Under the pieces are notes generated by a model. The model worked only from the letters and a program-made list of their open reading frames with translations, made no database searches and was not told where the DNA came from. Positions 58,818-64,000 of a DNA stretch of 64,000 nucleotides are shown here, piece by piece; position 1 is the first letter of the stretch; every line of letters begins with the position of its first letter. The position numbers and the translations under genes are program-made. The stretch covers positions 124,001-188,000 of the forward strand of contig JADJFB010000009.1 in the NCBI GenBank assembly GCA_016708845.1, read 5' to 3'. Source of the stretch: Bacteroidota bacterium. Lineage in GTDB: Bacteria; Bacteroidota; Bacteroidia; B-17B0; Aurantibacillaceae.

Positions 58818-60986
58818 TTATTTTGCATGCTTTAGTTCGTATAATGTTTGATATACCTTTGCATTGATTAAGTCTTTAGAGTCTTTATCTCTAAACGTTT
58901 CGTGTTTTTTATAAATTATGTGATTGCCTTTGATGTCATAAATAAAACTATAAAAATAAGTTCTTTTTCTTCCTTTCTTAGATTTATAGTTTACGATTCC
59001 TGTTTTTAAAACATATTGCGTTCCATATTTGCTGATAACATCATCCATATCGTTGGTATTAAATATAGGATCTCCTTCACTATCATCAGTGTCAAATTTT
59101 TCGCTAAACCAATCATTAATAACCGAATAGTCGTTTATTTTATCTACATCTGTAGTTGTTATTAAACCTGGATCTAATGTTACCAATTCGAAATTTTGCC
59201 TTTTAGCGCAATCATTTACTGTCACAATAAATTTTTCTTTTTTTTGTCAGAGTTAATATAGGTCATTTCTTCCTTTTGAGACTCATCGATTTTCAAGTAA
59301 AAGGGTTCTAATAATAATACTTTATTAATTTTTGAATCACTCGATATATATATTCCTTTACCTTTTTTGTTTTTCTTAATTACTGTTCTATTTTTACTTA
59401 TTGAATATTCTGAAAAGCCTGAATTGTTTTGATTCTCATCTAACCCAGCTAAAGGAAATTTACTTGCAAATTCTTTATCTGATTCAAATAAATCTACATA
59501 CATCTCTTTATAATAGGCTGTGTCGTATTTTTTGAAGTTATTTTCTTTTTGAATATTTGCGATTAAATCTGTTTTTGAATTCAATTCATTTTCTGTTTTA
59601 GAAGAATCTAAAAGAGTATTGTTTTGATTATCTTTTTTAGACATTCTAACAAAATCGCGAATGCCCCAATTTATTTTCGGCATCATTTTAAATAAACTAT
59701 CCGAATAACTGGCCATTTTTTTATTATTCGGAAATTTCTTGTGACTTCTATAAATATAATTCAGCGCCATCATTGTCCATTCATTAGAAGGCATTCTATT
59801 TATTAAATGATATAATTGCTGAGGATAACTTTCAACATCTTTAAAATCAGCAAACCCATTTTCTAAATGAGAATCGCTATTGTAATTAATCATTCCGTTC
59901 CCGTACAAAGCAATTGCATACAAACATTTTGAGATTACTTCGGCAACATACTCATTATTAGGATATTTATTAGCCATAATATAACCCGCATATAAAGCAT
60001 TAGGATAATCTCTATTTTTAAGATACAATCTGCAAAGCTCTAAACGCGCTAAATCACGAACATATTCAAACTTATCTTGAGCCATCACGTAGTTAACTTT
60101 CCCGTTATTACTCCTATTTGCTATAAGTTCGGAAATGGCTTGCTTTCTTTTTGCAGTATTTGGATGAGTTAACTTTGTATCATCCTCATTAGAGTTATTT
60201 CTAATAGAAGACACTTCTTTTAAAAAATAACCAGAAGGTAATTTGTAATATTCTGTTTCTAAAAATGTTTTCTTAAACTCTAATAATTCAAATGGCAAGT
60301 GAGCATATTGTAATACATCAAATGCTTTTTCTGCTTGTTTAAAATTATACCCAGTTTGTTCAAACAACTTAAATCCTTCAATATCAGCTTCGCTTTCTTT
60401 CTCTTTCGAATATTGACATTTTTCAATTAATTTAGCATCGCTATTACGATCGTAATTTTGTCTATCAATCTTTTTATTTTTAACATAACCATCAAGGTGA
60501 TGTTTTTTTGTATAATGCGAAATTTCATGACACAGAATAAATGCCAATTGCGCTTCCGTTTCGGCCTGAGCAATTAAACCAATATCAATAAAAATATATC
60601 CTTTATCATAACTGTAAGCATTAACTACAGATGACTTTAATGTGTAAATATGTAATTCATTTCTTAAAGCAGGATTATCTTTTAAAATAACATCAGCCAA
60701 TTTGTTCAAATAAACCGTTACTTCATCGTTAATCAATGTATTTCCACTTTTTACTATTTTCTCAATTTCATAATTAGCTTCGGTTAAATAAGTACGCTTT
60801 AGGGAGTTGTCAGACTCCTGTTTTTATTTAATCCTTAATATCCGTTTCAATAACATTTCGTATGTTTTGAGTAAACACATCTGGCAACGAACCTGTAGAT
60901 TTTAATGGACTGTAATTTTCTTTTAAATTTTGTTGAGAGTAACAAGAGAAAGACAGAAATGCCAGAGGCAATAGGTATTTTATCAT
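58818..60986 (-). CDS. M48-family metalloprotease with C-terminal extension (three frameshifts)
   Basis: About 720 residues if rejoined. ATG 60986 gives signal peptide 'LLPLAFLSFSCYSQ'. The zinc site is 'LAFILCHEISHYTKKH' with the third ligand in 'ESEADIEGFKLFEQ'; TPR-like helices follow. Breaks: two bases missing around 60821-60832 (restores 'LNKKQESDNSLKRTYLTEAN') and one T missing in the eight-T run 59238-59245, which joins the last 135 residues ('DCAKRQNFELVTLDPG'). Exported, probably periplasmic or outer-membrane, acting on misfolded envelope proteins like BepA. Followed by the two barrel paralogues. Confidence 0.82.
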
Positions 60987-61017
60987 TATACAGTTTTAAG
61001 ATATAAATATAAATAAA

Positions 61018-61047
61018 AATCCTCTTTGAAATTAATCAAAGAGGATT
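61018..61047 (-). terminator. Terminator of the 565-residue secreted protein gene
   Basis: AATCCTCTTTGA / TCAAAGAGGATT with a short AT loop, 26 bases after the stop at 61073, followed by T-rich sequence on the minus strand. Confidence 0.85.
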
Positions 61048-61072
61048 ATTTAACTCCATTTAATTAGTATTT

Positions 61073-62770
61073 TTAATCGAATTTAATTTTAGCAAATCTA
61101 TCCCTACCTCTGTCTTCGGTATATATGTATATTTCGCTATTATTACCCGAAACAAATATCTCGCAATCAGAAGGAGGCATAAAAGAAGGGTTTCTTTCCT
61201 GAATAGGAGCAAAACAATAATCTTCATTTTTCATTAATACTATTCTTGTTACCACACCAGTTTTCAAGTTTAACTGATTGCACACAAAATTAGATCCATG
61301 AATTCCCGATACTGATTTTAAATCTTTTGGTTCAAAATCTGCTTTAGAATATCGTTCAATGTTTTTCGGATGATCATCGCATAATACATAAATATTATTA
61401 TTTGTTGCCACTGCAATGTATTGCTTAAATACATGAGGCGCGTTTTCGAGTTTCATTACCTGCCTCAATGGTAGATTTTTAATCCATTCAAACTCACCTT
61501 TACTATTCAATTTCGCAACAATTACATCCATATATTCATACTCATAATCTACGTCGTAAGTTCTCATTCCTACTCCTCCTGCTCTACCAACACCTCCCAT
61601 AGTTCCTGTTGTATTAGTGTATCTTATTACCTGCTGTTCACGATATTGTTCACCAACATAATACACAGCATCTCCAATAGGAAATATATAATCCAGTTTA
61701 TACTTAAATTTTTTAGCCCTTTTTGAACTTGATTCCAGTTTAGCAAGCATCTCATCATCAAAAAACTTTACGGACTTAGACTTTATGGTATTATTTTTTA
61801 GGTCAACTGAAAAACTAAAAATTCCAACCTTTATCAAATCTCTTCCTTTTCTTTCTTGAACATCTTTTATGTATCCACCGACAACAATTTCATTATTATT
61901 AGTTTTTGAAAATTCAATATCTCTAACAAAATAATCATCATCAAATGCCAATTCTACATATTTAGCATCTGTTTCATTTGCATTAATAATGCCTAATGAT
62001 AATTTATACCTTTCCTCTTTAGGTGACCACAATTTAGCTGGAGATGTATATCCAAAATAAATATTATCATTATCATCAAAATGAAGTCCAATGAACCCAA
62101 CATCCTCCAAATCCACCATAGTACCAATCCCAGTAGCCGACGAGAAAAAATTAATCGTTTTATTTTCCGTATTAGTAAATAATTTTTCGTCAACTGTTTT
62201 TGTCCAAAGCTTTTTTTGATTCGAAGCATCCATCAAAATAAAATCCGTTTGATATGCCGTTTTCTTATCTGGTTTATGTGAAGATTTGATTAAAAATTTA
62301 GTATTACTAGGATTAGGGTAAATATCAAAACTAACAAACTCATAATGATCAGAAGGAACAGATACTATTTCCTTCAAAACATCAGACACTACACCACTAG
62401 AAGAAATTGTTTGATAAAACAAGGTCATCATATCTGCTTTTTTATCATACTGTCTTCTAAAAATAAAAACATTTCCTTGGCAATACTCCACATCTTCGAT
62501 TTTTGTTCTTCTTTCGTCATCCAAACTTATTTCTTTTGAAAAAACAGGCTTTAAAGATGACTTATCATATTTTTCAATAAAAAAAGATGTTCCCTTACCT
62601 TTACTTCTTACTCGATAAGCATAAAAACTATTATCATCGCCTTTAAGCATACGGTTCATCTTACTATCTCTGTCATTATCAAGTTCAGGCCCATTGGTCA
62701 TGATTGCTTGAGAAAATGCTAAACTGCTTAAAATAATTAAGCAAACGGTAGTTATTGATTTTAAAGTCAT
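61073..62770 (-). CDS. Large secreted protein of unknown function
   Basis: 565 residues. Signal peptide 'TTVCLIILSSLAFSQ', then strand-rich sequence with many Asp/Lys turns ('FDDNDNIYFGY', 'DVIVAKLNSKGEFEWIKNLPL') that may form a beta-propeller. A short low-complexity Gly stretch 'TMGGVGRAGGVGMRTYD' lies near residue 395. No sorting domain at its C terminus, so it may stay periplasmic or be a lipid-free surface protein. No family recognised. Confidence 0.72.
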   Translation of the reverse strand: MTLKSITTVCLIILSSLAFSQAIMTNGPELDNDRDSKMNRMLKGDDNSFYAYRVRSKGKGTSFFIEKYDKSSLKPVFSKEISLDDERRTKIEDVEYCQGNVFIFRRQYDKKADMMTLFYQTISSSGVVSDVLKEIVSVPSDHYEFVSFDIYPNPSNTKFLIKSSHKPDKKTAYQTDFILMDASNQKKLWTKTVDEKLFTNTENKTINFFSSATGIGTMVDLEDVGFIGLHFDDNDNIYFGYTSPAKLWSPKEERYKLSLGIINANETDAKYVELAFDDDYFVRDIEFSKTNNNEIVVGGYIKDVQERKGRDLIKVGIFSFSVDLKNNTIKSKSVKFFDDEMLAKLESSSKRAKKFKYKLDYIFPIGDAVYYVGEQYREQQVIRYTNTTGTMGGVGRAGGVGMRTYDVDYEYEYMDVIVAKLNSKGEFEWIKNLPLRQVMKLENAPHVFKQYIAVATNNNIYVLCDDHPKNIERYSKADFEPKDLKSVSGIHGSNFVCNQLNLKTGVVTRIVLMKNEDYCFAPIQERNPSFMPPSDCEIFVSGNNSEIYIYTEDRGRDRFAKIKFD

Positions 62771-62855
62771 ATTATAATTGTTTTTTGTAAATTTATTACA
62801 TTTATTTTAATACTTAGTGGTATTAATTCCTATTTTCTGTCTGTTAAAGCAAATT

Positions 62856-63563
62856 CTATATCTTCCTGCACATATAAAGCAATTCACCTTTTGGTAATCG
62901 GTATCTCTCTACCAATTCGGCGCTAATTTCTTTCGTGTAGTCTTCCACTGTAACAATAAAACCTGCCGCCGCTAATTTATCTTTGTAATCTAAGCCAAAT
63001 AAACGTACATGGTCTTTTTGCCAAAAATGGATTTCGCGGTCTTTTTCGCTCGTAATGCTTTTATCCTCATACGTTTCGTAACGATTAACATCTTGAGGAA
63101 TTTGAAAAATACCAAATCCGCCCGGTTTCATCATGCGATATAATTCACGCATACATTGGTCGGCATCTTGTACGTGTTCTAACACATGATGGCAAAAGAT
63201 TACATCAAATGTGTTGTCTGCAAATGGCGCATGATGTAAATCAAAATGATGGTCGGCAATAGGCGAATTATAGTCTCCTGTTACATAATCTAAATTAGGC
63301 ATCGCTTTAAACAATTTATAAAAGCACTGTTCTGGTGCAATATGCAATAGTTTATGTTTCGCTGTAAAGAAATTTGTTTTATTTTTTAGGTATAACCATA
63401 ATAAACGATGTCTTTCTAATGACAAACTACCAGGACAAAGCGCATTTTCGCGGGCAACATTTTTACTGTAACCATAGGGTAAAAATTTACGGTAAGTTTT
63501 TCCACTAATAGGATCTTCAAATCTATTACCATAGTATAAAATTGGTGCTATTTTACTAAAAAA
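62856..63563 (-). CDS. Class I SAM-dependent methyltransferase (start not resolved)
   Basis: SAM-binding core 'KLLHIAPEQCFYKLF', 'YVTGDYNSP', 'FDVIFCHHVLEHVQDADQCMRELYRMMKPGGFGIFQIP' (motifs I to post-II). The frame is open upstream to 63563 ('YYGNRFEDPISGKTYRKFLPYGYSKNVARENALCP'), similar to the zinc-ribbon start of family members, but has no start codon before TTG 63425. A base missing in the A run 63558-63563 would extend it. Target not known; such genes often modify surface glycans. No terminator is seen between it and 62770. Confidence 0.75.
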   Translation of the reverse strand, partial: FFSKIAPILYYGNRFEDPISGKTYRKFLPYGYSKNVARENALCPGSLSLERHRLLWLYLKNKTNFFTAKHKLLHIAPEQCFYKLFKAMPNLDYVTGDYNSPIADHHFDLHHAPFADNTFDVIFCHHVLEHVQDADQCMRELYRMMKPGGFGIFQIPQDVNRYETYEDKSITSEKDREIHFWQKDHVRLFGLDYKDKLAAAGFIVTVEDYTKEISAELVERYRLPKGELLYMCRKI

Positions 63564-63746
63564 TTAAACTTAGTTTAATTAGTATGGGGCGAGGAATGGT
63601 TCGAAGTATAAAATGGAACATTTATCTGTAATTATGGTTTTCTAAAATTTGTGTCTGAAAATTGTCAAAAATACGCAAAATCATGCTGTTATAAAATGAG
63701 ATTAGCATAATTAATTTGTTATTTTTGTGATTCTGAGTAATATACT

Positions 63747-64000
63747 ATGGCAAAGACTACTACAACAAAAAGCACTTCTTCTAGTTCGTTAAATAATAAA
63801 ACCCTGTTTGACAAAATAGATTCTTGGGGCGAAAACAATAATAATAAACTACTTTTTACCTTTCTTGGCGTATCCTTATTTTTTTCGTTTATGTTATTTA
63901 ATGCGCGCATCAGTGAGGCGCATGATGATGCTTTATACTTAGAAGGTGGTTGGAGATACGTAAATGAATTCCCTAATTACTTCTACACACAAAATGCACC
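63747..64000 (+). CDS. Membrane protein, glycosyltransferase-like, 5' part only
   Basis: ATG 63747, open to the window end (84 codons). A Lys/Thr/Ser-rich cytoplasmic start, the helix 'LLFTFLGVSLFFSFMLFNARI', then 'SEAHDDALYLEGGWRYVNEF', a periplasmic acidic loop like the DD site of GT-C enzymes. It fits a lipid-linked sugar transferase of the ArnT/PMT group, but the rest lies outside the window. A minus-strand frame over the same bases is a shadow. Confidence 0.65.
   Translation, partial: MAKTTTTKSTSSSSLNNKTLFDKIDSWGENNNNKLLFTFLGVSLFFSFMLFNARISEAHDDALYLEGGWRYVNEFPNYFYTQNA

Noticed and set aside
1014..63563. Widespread pseudogene formation, as in a decaying symbiont genome
   Set aside because: Both halves of each gene are conserved, breaks sit in homopolymers, and essential genes such as murF are hit. 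Errors explain this better.
63719..63910. Minus-strand 63-residue frame
   Set aside because: The plus-strand frame from 63747 has a signal of a real membrane protein; the minus frame is its shadow.

Overview
The window is a chromosomal segment of an AT-rich Bacteroidota bacterium. The evidence is type IX secretion genes (gldJ, porP/sprF-like, porU, porV), cargo proteins with C-terminal type A sorting domains, an ECF sigma factor with GT2 and menaquinone-type genes, class-specific families (DUF2130, TIGR02453, DUF6089-like) and -7 boxes matching TAnnTTTG. I cannot name the genus. Most of it is ordinary housekeeping and envelope biology, with no prophage, insertion sequence or CRISPR array that I can see.

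Layout. 1-4.7 kb: end of a secreted T9SS cargo gene, two tandem POT peptide transporters and a thioredoxin-fold lipoprotein. 4.8-11 kb: a NarL-type response regulator, a LytTR membrane regulator, rimO and a TPR sensor kinase. 11-16.4 kb: menG, a heptose-7-phosphate kinase, an aminotransferase, an EVE protein and a metallophosphoesterase, with CGCAAAG-type repeats between several of them. 16.6-22 kb: a TetR-controlled export operon (ABC membrane domain fused to HlyD, TolC, a 99-residue protein, an outer-membrane protein). 22-30.8 kb: DUF2130, sirtuin, fructose-6-phosphate aldolase, rsmG, sigma factor, GT2, HAD phosphatase and three carotenoid genes (crtY-, crtZ- and cruF-like). 30.9-34.4 kb: ppk1-ppx and a tRNA-Pro. 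34.5-46 kb: T9SS cargo, murF, gldJ, porP, then divergent porU-porV. 46-57 kb: proline dehydrogenase, CBS protein, nadK, a second repeat family, enolase, a PorG-like barrel, a nitronate monooxygenase family enzyme, membrane proteins, an adenylate-forming ligase and an acyltransferase. 57-64 kb: two tandem outer-membrane paralogues, an M48 protease, a secreted protein, a methyltransferase and the start of a membrane protein.

Sequence quality matters here. About nineteen genes carry one or more single-base frameshifts, mostly a base missing from a short homopolymer, and five genes carry an in-frame TAA. Because essential or core genes (murF, rimO, porU, porV) are hit and both halves stay well conserved, I read nearly all of these as read or assembly errors, not as decay. 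Such genes are annotated here as single reconstructed loci, and the position of each break is given.

The most unusual item is the export operon at 16.6-21.2 kb. Its first gene joins an ABC exporter transmembrane domain directly to an HlyD adaptor and has no nucleotide-binding domain, next to a near-perfect 23-bp palindrome that looks like the TetR operator. Whether the fusion is real or a collapsed assembly is the main open question. Two intergenic repeat families with inverted arms are the second item to check.
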